DNA of 64,000 nt from Prevotella sp. P5-108 (GTDB lineage: Bacteria > Bacteroidota > Bacteroidia > Bacteroidales > Bacteroidaceae). How positions within the stretch are numbered: position 1 is the stretch's first letter; each line of letters begins with the position of its first letter. The stretch covers positions 62,001 through 126,000 of the forward strand of contig NZ_NPJJ01000033.1 in assembly GCF_002251385.1 (NCBI RefSeq), given 5' to 3'. Positions 7,669 through 16,333 of the stretch are shown in pieces. Both the position numbers and the translations under genes were made by a program. A model generated the notes under the pieces. It was given only the letters and a program-made list of their open reading frames with translations. It had not been told where the DNA came from and did not search any database.

Positions 7669-8484
7669 TTACTCTGCATCCTCAGTCTTCTTCTTACGGG
7701 TAGCGCGCTTCTTGGGCTTTTCCTCCACATCCTTCTTGATGCCTGCGAGTTCGCTGTCAATCATGATACGACCGCAATATTCGCATACGATAATCTTCTT
7801 GTGCATCTTGATATCTATCTGGCGCTGTGGTGGAATCTTGTTGTTGCAACCGCCACAGGCATCACGCTGCTCTACGGTGATACCAAGACCGTTACGGGCA
7901 CTCTTGCGGATGCGCTTGAAACTTGCCAGCAGACGGGGCTCAATCTTAGCCTCGAGCTCGCGGGCTCTGGCCTTGAGTTTCTCCTCGTCGTCGCGAGTTT
8001 CCTGCATGATTTCGTCGAGCTCGCCACGCTTTTCAGCCAATGCCTCAGTGCGGTCGGCGATGATTTCCTTGGTCTGCTCGAGTTCCTTCTTCTTCTCGTC
8101 GATGCGAATGATGGCATCCTTTATCTTCTTGTTACAGAGTTCCACCTCGAGCGACTGGAATTCAATTTCCTTGGTCAGCGTGTCATACTCACGGTTGTTC
8201 TTCACGTCGTTGAGCTGCTCCTTGTATCTTTCGATACCTGCCTGTGCCTTGGCTATTTCGCCCTTCTTGGCAGTCACGGCACTCTGGAACTCATTGATGT
8301 CGCCTTCGATTTTCTCCACACGGGTCTTGAGACCTTCGAGTTCGTCGGCCAAGTCCTGTACTTCCAGAGGCAACTCACCGCGCAATGCGCGCTTCTCGTC
8401 GATAGCCGACAGAGTAACCTGCAGCTGATAGAGCGCCTGCAGCTTCTCCTCTACGGTCAATTCAGTAGGTGATTTTTTTACCAT
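7669..8484 (-). CDS. Coiled-coil protein with C4-type zinc ribbon
   Basis: This 271-residue protein has an almost continuous acidic/basic coiled coil (residues about 10-185). A C-terminal zinc ribbon follows, with cysteine pairs in ACGGCNNKIPPQ and VCEYCGRIMI. A basic tail, KKRATRKKKTEDAE, ends the protein. This is the widespread C4-type zinc-ribbon family (PF02591), whose exact function is unsettled; nucleic-acid or membrane-associated roles have been suggested. It follows the Nif3-like gene by 7 bases on the same strand, a pairing that is common and conserved across bacteria, so the two are almost certainly one operon. Confidence 0.88.
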   Translation of the reverse strand: MVKKSPTELTVEEKLQALYQLQVTLSAIDEKRALRGELPLEVQDLADELEGLKTRVEKIEGDINEFQSAVTAKKGEIAKAQAGIERYKEQLNDVKNNREYDTLTKEIEFQSLEVELCNKKIKDAIIRIDEKKKELEQTKEIIADRTEALAEKRGELDEIMQETRDDEEKLKARARELEAKIEPRLLASFKRIRKSARNGLGITVEQRDACGGCNNKIPPQRQIDIKMHKKIIVCEYCGRIMIDSELAGIKKDVEEKPKKRATRKKKTEDAE

Positions 8485-8491
8485 AATCGTA

Positions 8492-9310
8492 TTAAAAATA
8501 AATGATGGGATTGGTGTCGATGGCCGAAATTTCGCATTTCACACCCTCACACTGCTCCTCTATGATTGTTTTGAATATTTCTGTCGTAAACTGTTCGCTC
8601 TGATAGTGCCCTATGACGGCAATCTGTATCTCCTGCTCGTGGCCGAAATACTGGTGATAGCTCATCTCGCCTGTGACAAAGGCATCGGCACCGCGGGCTA
8701 TGGCCTCGTCGAGCATGAACGCGCCGGCACCGCCACACAGCGCAACCTTGCGTATGGGCCTGCGCAGCAACTGGTTGGCCATGACGCACTCTACGCAGAA
8801 TGTCTGCTTGAGCATCTGGATGAAATCGTCGGCAGCCATAGGCTCGTCCCACTCTCCCATCACGCCCTCGCCACCTGCCACCATGGCGTCGGCATCTGCC
8901 GATGCGCCATGAGCCTCGGCCTGGCGGGTCTTGCCGATGAAACCTACGTGGCTGAGCCCCATCTTCTCGGCAATCTTAAAGTTGACTCCGCCCTGTGCGG
9001 CATCCATATTGGTGTGCATCGACACGATGACAATGTGATTGACAATAGCCTTAGCCACAACGCGTTGCACCATATCTTCGCCCGCTATACGCCGCAGCCG
9101 GCGGAAGATGAGCGGGTGATGCGACACGATGAGGTTGCAGCCCTTGCGGATGGCCTCATCCACGGTCTCTTCGGTCACGTCAAGACACAATAAAGCCCCT
9201 GAAATCTCCGCTTCTGTCAATCCTATTTGCAAGCCGGCATTGTCATAGTCTTCCTGCAAAGGCAGAGGCGCGAATCGTTCAAGGGCATTAACCACTTCTA
9301 TAATTTTCAC
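8492..9310 (-). CDS. Nif3-like dinuclear metal centre hexameric protein
   Basis: This is the YbgI/NIF3 family, a toroidal hexamer with a two-metal centre, sometimes annotated GTP cyclohydrolase 1 type 2; the physiological substrate is unsettled. Metal ligands are visible in VSHHPLIFR, in HTNMDAAQGGVN and in the C-terminal IGHYQSEQFTTEIF. At 272 residues it is the compact form: many Bacteroidetes and Firmicutes homologues are about 365 residues because of an inserted PII-like domain, absent here. It shares an operon with the zinc-ribbon gene 7 bases downstream. Confidence 0.9.
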   Translation of the reverse strand: MKIIEVVNALERFAPLPLQEDYDNAGLQIGLTEAEISGALLCLDVTEETVDEAIRKGCNLIVSHHPLIFRRLRRIAGEDMVQRVVAKAIVNHIVIVSMHTNMDAAQGGVNFKIAEKMGLSHVGFIGKTRQAEAHGASADADAMVAGGEGVMGEWDEPMAADDFIQMLKQTFCVECVMANQLLRRPIRKVALCGGAGAFMLDEAIARGADAFVTGEMSYHQYFGHEQEIQIAVIGHYQSEQFTTEIFKTIIEEQCEGVKCEISAIDTNPIIYF

Positions 9311-9333
9311 GCTAAATCGTAATATTTAGAGTA

Positions 9334-9342
9334 CAAAGTTAG
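9334..9342 (-). promoter_or_regulatory. Putative -7 box for the Nif3-zinc ribbon operon
   Basis: The minus strand reads TAACTTTG at 9334-9341, placing transcription start about 15-20 bases before the Nif3 ATG at 9310. No clear -33 TTTG was seen. Confidence 0.45.
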
Positions 9343-9356
9343 TGATTTCTTATGGA

Positions 9357-9383
9357 ATAAAGCGCTTTTTCATAGCGCTTTAA
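9357..9383 (-). terminator. Hairpin after the flippase-like gene
   Basis: AAAGCGCT (9359-9366) and AGCGCTTT (9374-9381) pair around a 7-base loop directly after the stop of the flippase-like gene on the minus strand. A TTATT run follows. Confidence 0.6.
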
Positions 9384-10385
9384 CTATTTATAACTATTTT
9401 TCCTGCCCTCTGCCACCTTGATGAGCATCAGTCCGATGCCAGTCCACACCAGTTCGCGCAGACGCACCAGCAGCGCCACAAAGATGGCGGCATTGGCGGT
9501 CATGCCCAGACCTGTGGTCGAGAGCAGGAATCCTCCCTCGCGTCCACCAAGCTGCAAGGGCATGAAAAAGAGCAGATTGGCAAGCAGCGAGGTAAATGCC
9601 AGTATCAGGATGCAGGCTCCATAACTCACCGACGGCGTGAGGACAAGCAGGATGAAGTAGATTTCGAGCGCAGAAAGTATGCGGCAAGCCAGCTCAAGGC
9701 TTACCGCCAGTATGAATGACGCCGGACGCTGGCCGTGGAGAGCCGTTATCTGCATGTCGATGGCGTCGAGCTGGGTCTTGTGGGTCTCGACAAACCGCCC
9801 TACCCTCGACTTGAGCAGCGGTATGTGACGCAGGAGCGCCATCAGCCTGTTGGCCAGTCCACGGCGATAACCGCTGAGAAAGAACCAGATGCCCAGTCCG
9901 CATCCCGCAGTGACCGCCGCCAGCATGATGGCCATGGGCAGATCTACGGGGTAAAGGGCTACAAAGAGCACCACCGACAGCAGCCAGAAGCAGAGATGGC
10001 TGAAGATGTGGGTCATGGCGTAGAGTATCACCGACGACGAGGCGCGCTCTGTGCCTATCCTCGGTGCCAGTTCCATGATGCGATAGGGCTCGCCACCCAT
10101 CAGTCCGCCAGGCGTAGCGTAGTTGAGGGCAAATCCAGACACGGTGAGCTTGTAGAGCCAGGCAAACTTGACATTGCGGCTGTCGCCCTGCTGACTACGG
10201 ATGATGGTAAGCCAAGAGGCGGTATTAAGCAGATACAGCAACGCCCATAATACCAAAATCACTGGAAACCAGTAGCCTGCCCGCTGCAGTCCGCGCCACA
10301 CTTCGGCAAAGTCCAACTGTGACACCATCACGGCCAGCACCACCAGTCCAAAGACCAGGAAGGCGTTCTTGTATCTGCTCTTCAT
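9384..10385 (-). CDS. Flippase-like membrane protein (LPG synthase TM / YbhN family)
   Basis: A 333-residue integral membrane protein with about eight hydrophobic segments, matching the lysylphosphatidylglycerol synthase transmembrane family (PF03706). Family features seen include the conserved TPGGLMGGEPYRI block in the third segment and the MPLQLGGREGGFLLS block near the C-terminus. The soluble aminoacyl-transferase domain of MprF is absent, so a lipid-translocation role is more likely than lysyl transfer, but the substrate is unknown. It starts 3 bases after the pdxA stop, within a run rlmN-pdxA-this gene. Confidence 0.83.
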   Translation of the reverse strand: MKSRYKNAFLVFGLVVLAVMVSQLDFAEVWRGLQRAGYWFPVILVLWALLYLLNTASWLTIIRSQQGDSRNVKFAWLYKLTVSGFALNYATPGGLMGGEPYRIMELAPRIGTERASSSVILYAMTHIFSHLCFWLLSVVLFVALYPVDLPMAIMLAAVTAGCGLGIWFFLSGYRRGLANRLMALLRHIPLLKSRVGRFVETHKTQLDAIDMQITALHGQRPASFILAVSLELACRILSALEIYFILLVLTPSVSYGACILILAFTSLLANLLFFMPLQLGGREGGFLLSTTGLGMTANAAIFVALLVRLRELVWTGIGLMLIKVAEGRKNSYK

Positions 10386-10388
10386 CTT

Positions 10389-11492
10389 CTACTTGTCAGC
10401 GCCGCTGTTCTCGTGCTTCTTGGGAATGGCAAATCTTACCTTCTCGCTCTCATCACGCTTCTCGTGATAGAGTTTGGGGAGCGGATTGGCAAGCGGCTCG
10501 TCGTACATGGCGCGGTTGCGATAGGTATCGATGGCCAGATAGATAGCCTGGCGCAGAGCGGTTTCATCGGCCTCGTTCTTGCCTGCGATGTCGAACGACG
10601 CATCCTGCAAGGGCTGCACACACACCAGTGGCAAACCGGAAGCTATCTCTACCCCACCTTCGGGCGTCTGTGCCAGGAATGGCGCCATACCCTGGTCGTG
10701 ATACATGGCCAGAATGCCGTCGAAGCAGTCGTACATGCTGTTGCTGAAGAAGTGGTTGGCGGTATAGGGACCAAAGGCATTGACCTTCTGCTCAGCCAGC
10801 GCCTCGATGACGGGCTTGATGGTCTCCTTCTCTTCGGTACCGGGCTCGGGATTGAGGGCCAACACTGCCACACGTGGATTGGAGATGCGATAATCGCGCT
10901 TCAGCGTCTGGGCGAAGTTCTTGATAGTCTCTGTCAGCGTCTCGCGGGTTATGGCGTTGGCTATGTCCTTGACAGCCACATTGTCGGTCATGAGTCCGAT
11001 GCGCATACGGTCGTTGACGAGTATGTTCATCGCCTGGGCATGCTCGGCGAAACACTCGGCTACGTAGTGCATCTGTCCGCGGAAGTCCAACCCGGCGCGC
11101 TTCATGCTCTCAGCGCTCACGGGGGCTGTCACCAGCACGTCGAAGAGGTGGTCGTTATAGTCTACCATCGCCTTGTCGAGCGCCATCAGCGCAGCATGGC
11201 CCGCCTCTTCGCTCGGTGTACCCAGCTCGACCTTGATTTCATCGTTGGTCACTGCCACCAGGTTTACCCTGCCGTCCTTGGCTTCACTGGCATGGCTTAT
11301 CACGGCATAGCCCGTGGGCTCCAGGCCGAGGGCCTTGCGGTGGAAGGCGGCTGCCTTGGGCGACCCATAGATGATGGGGGTGCAGAGCTCGAGCATCTCT
11401 GGCTCTGCAAATGTTCTAAAAATAAGTTCGTATCCGATACCGTTGGTATCGCCGTGGGTGATGGCCACACGGATTCGTCTGTTGTCGTTCAT
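10389..11492 (-). CDS. pdxA: 4-hydroxythreonine-4-phosphate dehydrogenase
   Basis: PdxA acts in the DXP-dependent route to pyridoxal phosphate, oxidising 4-phosphohydroxy-threonine with NAD. The 367-residue protein has the N-terminal ITHGDTNGIGYE block, TAPVSAESMKRAG, and the metal-binding MYHDQGMAPF signature. The last 30 residues (SEKVRFAIPKKHENSGADK) are a basic extension typical of Bacteroidetes copies. It lies between rlmN (21 bases upstream) and a flippase-like gene (3 bases downstream), so polycistronic expression is likely. Confidence 0.95.
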   Translation of the reverse strand: MNDNRRIRVAITHGDTNGIGYELIFRTFAEPEMLELCTPIIYGSPKAAAFHRKALGLEPTGYAVISHASEAKDGRVNLVAVTNDEIKVELGTPSEEAGHAALMALDKAMVDYNDHLFDVLVTAPVSAESMKRAGLDFRGQMHYVAECFAEHAQAMNILVNDRMRIGLMTDNVAVKDIANAITRETLTETIKNFAQTLKRDYRISNPRVAVLALNPEPGTEEKETIKPVIEALAEQKVNAFGPYTANHFFSNSMYDCFDGILAMYHDQGMAPFLAQTPEGGVEIASGLPLVCVQPLQDASFDIAGKNEADETALRQAIYLAIDTYRNRAMYDEPLANPLPKLYHEKRDESEKVRFAIPKKHENSGADK

Positions 11493-11513
11493 ATATATAA
11501 TATTAATATGTGT

Positions 11514-12557
11514 CTACTCGTGCCTTATCTCTTCTATCTTCTTCGAGGTGCTCAGCAGTCCGCAGGCGGCATAGATGTCCTGTCCGCGGCTGGCACGGAT
11601 GGTGGTAAATACGCCGTGACCGGTAAGATAGTCTCTGAACGCCTCCATGCGCGAGTCGTCGACTCCCCGCAGGTTGACCTCGGGTATCTGGTGGAAGCGG
11701 ATAAGGTTGATGCGGCAGTCGAGCCCCTTGAGCAGCGTGATAATCTGCTGGGCATGCTCGATGCTGTCGTTGACTCCGTCGAAGACGATATACTCGAACG
11801 AGAGGCGGCGCTGATGGGAGAAGTCGTAGTTGCGCAGCAGCTCAACGACCTCTTCGATGCCCATACCCCGCTCGGCAGGCATCAGCTGGCTGCGCAACTC
11901 GTGGGTAGGCGCATGCAGGCTTATCGCCACATGGCAGTCGCTCTCCTCGATGAAGCGCTTCAGCTTGTTGCGCACTCCCACCGAAGACACCGTGATGCGC
12001 TTGGGGCTCCAGGCATAACCGTAGTCGGCGGTGAGCACCTGGGTGGCTCTCAGCACATTGTCGAGATTGTCCATCGGTTCGCCCTGGCCCATAAACACGA
12101 TGTTGGTCAGCGTGTCGTGCTCGGGCAGCGAGTATATCTGGTTGAGTATATCGGTGGCAGTAAGGCTTCCCTCGAAGCCCTGCTTGCCCGTCTGGCAGAA
12201 CAGACAGTTCATCTTGCATCCCACCTGTGACGACACGCAGAGCGTGGCGCGGTCGTGGTCGGGAATATATACCGTCTCCACAAACTTGCCTTCGGCTGTG
12301 GGGAAGAGATACTTGACTGTGCCGTCGACCGAGCGCTGCTCGTCGATGGGCGCACGGGCTCCTATCTCGTAGGCCTCGGCCAGCTTCTGTCTGTTGGCCT
12401 TGGATATATCTGTCATCTCGTCTATGCTTTTCACCTGACGCTGATAGAGCCACTTGGCCATCTGTCCGCCGGCAAAAGCAGGCATCCCCAATGCTCGAGC
12501 CACTTCCTTGAGCTCCAAGAGGGTCATGCCGAGAAGAGGTGTCTTGGTCTTTTCCAT
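11514..12557 (-). CDS. rlmN: 23S rRNA (adenine-C2)-methyltransferase, radical SAM
   Basis: RlmN methylates C2 of A2503 in 23S rRNA and of A37 in some tRNAs, using a radical SAM cluster. The CxxxCxxC motif is present in VGCKMNCLFCQTG, and the second catalytic cysteine lies near the C-terminus in YAACGLLST. The 347-residue length is normal. Other family blocks seen are MGQGEPMDNLDNV and SLHAPTHELR. A full Bacteroidetes promoter lies just upstream, and the gene heads the rlmN-pdxA-flippase run. Confidence 0.96.
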   Translation of the reverse strand: MEKTKTPLLGMTLLELKEVARALGMPAFAGGQMAKWLYQRQVKSIDEMTDISKANRQKLAEAYEIGARAPIDEQRSVDGTVKYLFPTAEGKFVETVYIPDHDRATLCVSSQVGCKMNCLFCQTGKQGFEGSLTATDILNQIYSLPEHDTLTNIVFMGQGEPMDNLDNVLRATQVLTADYGYAWSPKRITVSSVGVRNKLKRFIEESDCHVAISLHAPTHELRSQLMPAERGMGIEEVVELLRNYDFSHQRRLSFEYIVFDGVNDSIEHAQQIITLLKGLDCRINLIRFHQIPEVNLRGVDDSRMEAFRDYLTGHGVFTTIRASRGQDIYAACGLLSTSKKIEEIRHE

Positions 12558-12578
12558 ATCTGTAATTAATTAATGATG

Positions 12579-12609
12579 CAAAGTTACTACAAACCAAAGA
12601 GAAAACAAA
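12579..12609 (-). promoter_or_regulatory. Bacteroidetes-type promoter for rlmN
   Basis: Reading the minus strand, TTTG (12606-12609) and TAACTTTG (12579-12586) are 19 bases apart, a full -33/-7 match. The likely transcription start is about 15 bases before the rlmN ATG. Confidence 0.72.
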
Positions 12610-12736
12610 GCAAGCGCGCTGTTTTTTATCGTCGCTGGCGCCAACGTGATGACTTTGGGGCTGGCGCCAGAGGCAAGGGTCTCACTATCTCGTGCGTTTG
12701 CCATAGCTGCAGGACACCGCCCTGCTGCCACGACAA

Positions 12737-12781
12737 AGGGCGTGCCGCAGACAGATGACTCTCTGTCGCCGGCACGCCCTT
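12737..12781. terminator. Long GC-rich hairpin after the TlpA-like gene
   Basis: AAGGGCGTGCC and GGCACGCCCTT pair perfectly, extended by GACAG/CTGTC across a small mismatch. It lies about 25 bases after the stop of the thioredoxin-domain gene on the minus strand. The T-run is short (TTTGTC), so strength is uncertain. Confidence 0.55.
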
Positions 12782-12805
12782 GACGCTATCGGTAGTGACG
12801 AATGG

Positions 12806-13891
12806 TTATTCGCCGTAGATTTCCTTGAGCTTGTTCAGCAGTTCCTTGCCACGCAGGTCGGAAGCCACAATCTTGCCCTGGGGGTCAACGAGCACATTGC
12901 TCGGAATGGAGCTTACGCCATAGACCTCGTTGGCAGCACACTTCCAGCCCTTGAGGTCTGACATCTGAGGCCAAGCCATACCCAACTGCTTGACGCCGTC
13001 CTTCCAACGGTCGAGCTTGTCGTCGAACGAAACTCCTACGACATTGAAGCCCTTGCTGGCATGGTAGCGATTGTAAGCCTCTACCACGGTAGGCATCTCG
13101 CGGCGGCATGGACCACACCATGATGCCCAGAAGTCTACCAGTACATACTGGCCCTGACCAACCCACTGGCTCAGTTTGACAGTCTTGCCGTCCATATCCT
13201 GCATGGTGAGGTCGTGGAAGGTAAGACCGGTACGGCGCTTCTCGAGTCCAGCCAGCTTGCTCTTGGCCTGCATCATAGCGGGATGGTTGAAATAAGCGGT
13301 TGCGGGGTCGCAGAACTCCTTGAGATGGTCGTAGTCGAACGAGTAGAAATACTCCAAGCCGATGACGGCAGGCAGCACATTGTCGCGGTTGTCGCGATAG
13401 AACTTATAGATTACCTCATTGCTCTCATTGTCAAGACGCTTCAACTCGGCCTCCAGCTCCTTCTGGCGCTCGGGAGTGGCCTTGCCAGCCTTCAGTTCGC
13501 GATCCATGCTGTACTGCTTGGACATACAGTCATTCATATAAACCCAGAATGCGGCAACACGCTCGTTGAGGGCAGAGCCCTTGTACTCGTTCTTGGTATA
13601 GTCGAGTGCGAGCGGAGTGCCATCGTTGATGAAGAACATCAGGTTGCGGTCGTCCTTGGTGAAGACTGCTACAGCGACGATGGCATCCTTGGGCGCCTTG
13701 CCGGCGATGGCGAACTTGCCACCTGCGCATACGCTGTCGGTATAAATCGTCTTGCCACGGCCATACTCGCCGACCATTGCCTTGACGGTTCCCTGGGGCA
13801 CTACGCCTGAAACCTTGAACTCTACATCCTGTGCCATAGCTGCTACAGTGCATGCAAAAGCAGCCACGAGGGTCATCATGATTTTTCTCAT
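12806..13891 (-). CDS. TlpA-like thioredoxin-fold disulfide reductase with DUF4369 domain
   Basis: A 361-residue exported protein: signal peptide MRKIMMTLVAAFACTVAAMA, then a DUF4369-type beta domain (residues about 25-120), a helical linker, and a C-terminal AhpC/TSA-thioredoxin domain. The redox pair is visible in WASWCGPCRREMP. The thioredoxin cis-proline region is SSIPSNVLVDPQG. Such proteins are abundant in Bacteroidetes and act in the periplasm, reducing disulfides or supporting cytochrome maturation; the substrate of this one is unknown. It stands alone between rlmN and the DUF5606 gene. Confidence 0.88.
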   Translation of the reverse strand: MRKIMMTLVAAFACTVAAMAQDVEFKVSGVVPQGTVKAMVGEYGRGKTIYTDSVCAGGKFAIAGKAPKDAIVAVAVFTKDDRNLMFFINDGTPLALDYTKNEYKGSALNERVAAFWVYMNDCMSKQYSMDRELKAGKATPERQKELEAELKRLDNESNEVIYKFYRDNRDNVLPAVIGLEYFYSFDYDHLKEFCDPATAYFNHPAMMQAKSKLAGLEKRRTGLTFHDLTMQDMDGKTVKLSQWVGQGQYVLVDFWASWCGPCRREMPTVVEAYNRYHASKGFNVVGVSFDDKLDRWKDGVKQLGMAWPQMSDLKGWKCAANEVYGVSSIPSNVLVDPQGKIVASDLRGKELLNKLKEIYGE

Positions 13892-13979
13892 TGTTGTTTT
13901 CCTCCTATTGATTAAAACTAAATAAGGTGCGCCCCTCAGCCTACAGGCGAGAGATACACCTTATTGTATATATACATCT

Positions 13980-14417
13980 TTACTCGGCGCGGTCATCCAC
14001 GTTGTCGCCCTCGGTGGGAGCGAGCACGGCCTCGAAATCGGTGATGCCGTTGTTGACGAGGATATCATACCACTGGATGAGCTTGCGGATATCGCTGTCG
14101 TGTACACGCTCCTCATCGTAAGAGGGCAGCACCTCGGCAAAATAGGCACGAAGCTCCTTGCTTGTGGCCTTCTTGTAATGGATAGAGCAAGGCTTGCTCT
14201 GCTCCTTCTCGCCTACATTCTTGAGCACCTGCCACAGAGGGATATCCTCGGCATCGGTGTACATGGCTATATCGGCCAGACTGGTCACGCGGTCGGTGGC
14301 AAAAGCCGGCATACGACGGTGAGCGTCGTCAAGGGTTTCTACTATCAAGTTCATTTTACCACGCGAAACCAGCTTGTAGAGACCTGGCTTGCCTGAAATC
14401 GAAAGAATTGTTTCCAT
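13980..14417 (-). CDS. DUF5606 family protein
   Basis: A 145-residue cytoplasmic protein with no signal or membrane segment. It matches the Bacteroidetes-wide DUF5606 family, recognisable from ILSISGKPGLYKLVSRGK at the start and a helical RKLIQWYDIL segment near residue 115. Function unknown. It lies 8 bases downstream of coaE in the minus-strand run nusB-yajC-YbbR-coaE-DUF5606, so it is probably expressed with coenzyme A synthesis and protein-export genes. Confidence 0.85.
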   Translation of the reverse strand: METILSISGKPGLYKLVSRGKMNLIVETLDDAHRRMPAFATDRVTSLADIAMYTDAEDIPLWQVLKNVGEKEQSKPCSIHYKKATSKELRAYFAEVLPSYDEERVHDSDIRKLIQWYDILVNNGITDFEAVLAPTEGDNVDDRAE

Positions 14418-14425
14418 TGTTTTCT

Positions 14426-14992
14426 TTATAATCTGTTTATATTATTATTAATCTGACTGATTTGAATGTCTATATCCTGCACACCGTCGTTGACGATAAC
14501 ATAGTGGCTCAACTCGACCATACGCTGCTGGGGCATCTGCCGGCGTATCCACTCGAGTGCTCTGTCGCGGCTCACATGGTCGCGCGCCATGATGCGCTCC
14601 ACTCTCAGGGGCTCTGGAGCGGTGACGCATATCACATGGTCGAACGCTATGCGCCTGTCAAATCCGCTGTCGAAGAGTATGGCGCTCTCGAGCCAGTCGT
14701 AGCCCGAAGCCATGAAGTCCTCAGCCACAGCGGGATGAACCACATCATTGACCGCCTGCTTGTTGGCCTCGCTCTGGAGCAGAAACTCTGTCAGCACATC
14801 CTTGCGGAGCTGTCCCTGGCTATAGACATCGGGGCCCACCAGAGAGATAAGTCCTTCGCGGATGGCTTGAGACTCTGCCATGAGCCTCTTGGCGGCGCTG
14901 TCGCAGTCGTAGACAGCGATGCCACGGGCTCTGAGCCGCTGGCACACATAGGACTTTCCGGCTCCTATACCTCCTGTGATGGCTATCTTCAT
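14426..14992 (-). CDS. coaE: Dephospho-CoA kinase
   Basis: CoaE phosphorylates dephospho-CoA, the last step of coenzyme A synthesis. The P-loop ITGGIGAGKSYVC opens the protein, followed by the DCDSAAKRLM motif and the LID-region arginines (RDRALEWIRRQMPQQ). At 188 residues it is a normal length. Its start overlaps the stop of the YbbR-like gene by 4 bases (14989-14992, ATGA type), indicating translational coupling. Confidence 0.95.
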   Translation of the reverse strand: MKIAITGGIGAGKSYVCQRLRARGIAVYDCDSAAKRLMAESQAIREGLISLVGPDVYSQGQLRKDVLTEFLLQSEANKQAVNDVVHPAVAEDFMASGYDWLESAILFDSGFDRRIAFDHVICVTAPEPLRVERIMARDHVSRDRALEWIRRQMPQQRMVELSHYVIVNDGVQDIDIQISQINNNINRL

Positions 14993-15966
14993 TGCTGTTC
15001 GATGAGATAGTCAACCTTCTGGCTGACCAGATGGCATCGTGACACGTTGTGAGGATAAGCCTTGAGATGGAGCATGCACTTGTCTTGCGGATGGGCCTGC
15101 AGCTCGTTGTAGTCGGCCACCACCTTGAACTGGTCGGCCTTGACATTGCGGTACATGCTGGCTCCGATGGAAAATCTCACCCTGACCTTGGAGGGGAATG
15201 TGCGCAGCACCTTGCCCTCGGGCATATTGACTGCCGTGATGGGCACCTCTATGGTCTGCTCGGTGAGGATATCGGGATAGAGCACTATCTTGACCGTCGC
15301 CGGCACTGTCTTGACTCCCTTGACCTGCTTCAACTCCACCACCCGCTCTACGGTATCATTGAAATTGACGATGTTCAGATCGGCGGTGGTGACATACTTG
15401 ATGCTGTCGAGCATGTCCTTGCGGGCATACACGGTCACCTTTTCGGGCATCACCTTCTTGCCGGCAAGATAGTAAGCCTTCTCGGGCTCAATCTTTCCTA
15501 CCAGCTTGACCGGAACAAGTTTGGACTCGCCATAATTGAAGAAATACTCGATGCGGTCGGGCTTCACGCCGGTGACGCGCGACGAGCCAAACAGCTGGTT
15601 GAATGCTGCCTTGATCATGTCGGCCGAGGTGATGACGCCCTTGCCAGCCACCTTGTTGGCCGACGCCTCGAAATTGAAGTTGATGGGTTTCTGCTTGTTG
15701 GTCATATAGGCCAAGAGGGAGAATCCCTTGTCCCTTACCGTTACCGTGATAGAGTCTGTGCTCTGAGACGTGATGATTACGTTCTTGGGTATATTGGTAA
15801 GGTACACGGGAATCTTGAGTTCTTTCTCATAGCTCTCGTTGAGCGTCATCAGCAGCCAGAATGTGCCGCTGAGCGCGAGAAAGAACAAAAAAATCAAGAA
15901 CTCCTTGTTGACGAAGCCGAACAAGAAGTTCTTGACATGTGCCATATTACGGTTCAGGTTCGTCAT
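14989..15966 (-). CDS. YbbR-like domain protein
   Basis: This 325-residue protein has one N-terminal membrane helix (FLIFLFFLALSGTFWLLM, residues about 20-40) followed by an extracytoplasmic region with YbbR-type beta repeats. In Firmicutes the related CdaR regulates the diadenylate cyclase CdaA; in Bacteroidetes the partner is less clear. The gene begins 1 base after yajC ends and overlaps coaE by 4 bases, so all three are coupled. Confidence 0.82.
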   Translation of the reverse strand: MTNLNRNMAHVKNFLFGFVNKEFLIFLFFLALSGTFWLLMTLNESYEKELKIPVYLTNIPKNVIITSQSTDSITVTVRDKGFSLLAYMTNKQKPINFNFEASANKVAGKGVITSADMIKAAFNQLFGSSRVTGVKPDRIEYFFNYGESKLVPVKLVGKIEPEKAYYLAGKKVMPEKVTVYARKDMLDSIKYVTTADLNIVNFNDTVERVVELKQVKGVKTVPATVKIVLYPDILTEQTIEVPITAVNMPEGKVLRTFPSKVRVRFSIGASMYRNVKADQFKVVADYNELQAHPQDKCMLHLKAYPHNVSRCHLVSQKVDYLIEQQ

Positions 15967-16287
15967 TTATGCCTGGCGCATGGGAGAATTGGCATCGGCG
16001 AATACATAGCTCTTATCGACTACGATGTTCACGCCGCGGGCAATCTCTACCTCTACCGTATTCTTCTCCAGATTGATATTCTTTACTGTGCCATAAATGC
16101 CACCACCGGTTACCACGTGGTCGCCGGCCTGCAGCGAGTTCTGGAAGTTGCGTATTTCTTTCTGCTTCTTCTGCTGTGGGCGAATCATAAACAGCCACAT
16201 GATTACAAACATGGCTATCAGCATAATAATCATTCCCATACCGCCTCCGGCGCCTTGGCCCTGGGCAGCTAAGATAAGTGTACTCAT
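15967..16287 (-). CDS. yajC: Preprotein translocase subunit YajC
   Basis: YajC is a small single-pass protein associated with SecDF and the Sec translocon. The 106 residues contain one membrane segment (MIIMLIAMFVIMWLFMI) and the signature RPQQKKQKEIRNFQ followed by GDHVVTGGGIYG. It sits 46 bases after nusB and abuts the YbbR-like gene; yajC next to nusB is a usual Bacteroidales arrangement. Confidence 0.94.
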   Translation of the reverse strand: MSTLILAAQGQGAGGGMGMIIMLIAMFVIMWLFMIRPQQKKQKEIRNFQNSLQAGDHVVTGGGIYGTVKNINLEKNTVEVEIARGVNIVVDKSYVFADANSPMRQA

Positions 16288-16333
16288 ATTAGTCTATTCT
16301 TATGTTTTGATTGTTGTTACTATTCTTCTATTA

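Noticed and set aside
10413-12230. A 605-codon plus-strand open frame antisense to pdxA and rlmN
   Set aside because: It mirrors two well-supported genes, is a codon-bias shadow in GC-rich DNA, and shows no recognisable domain.
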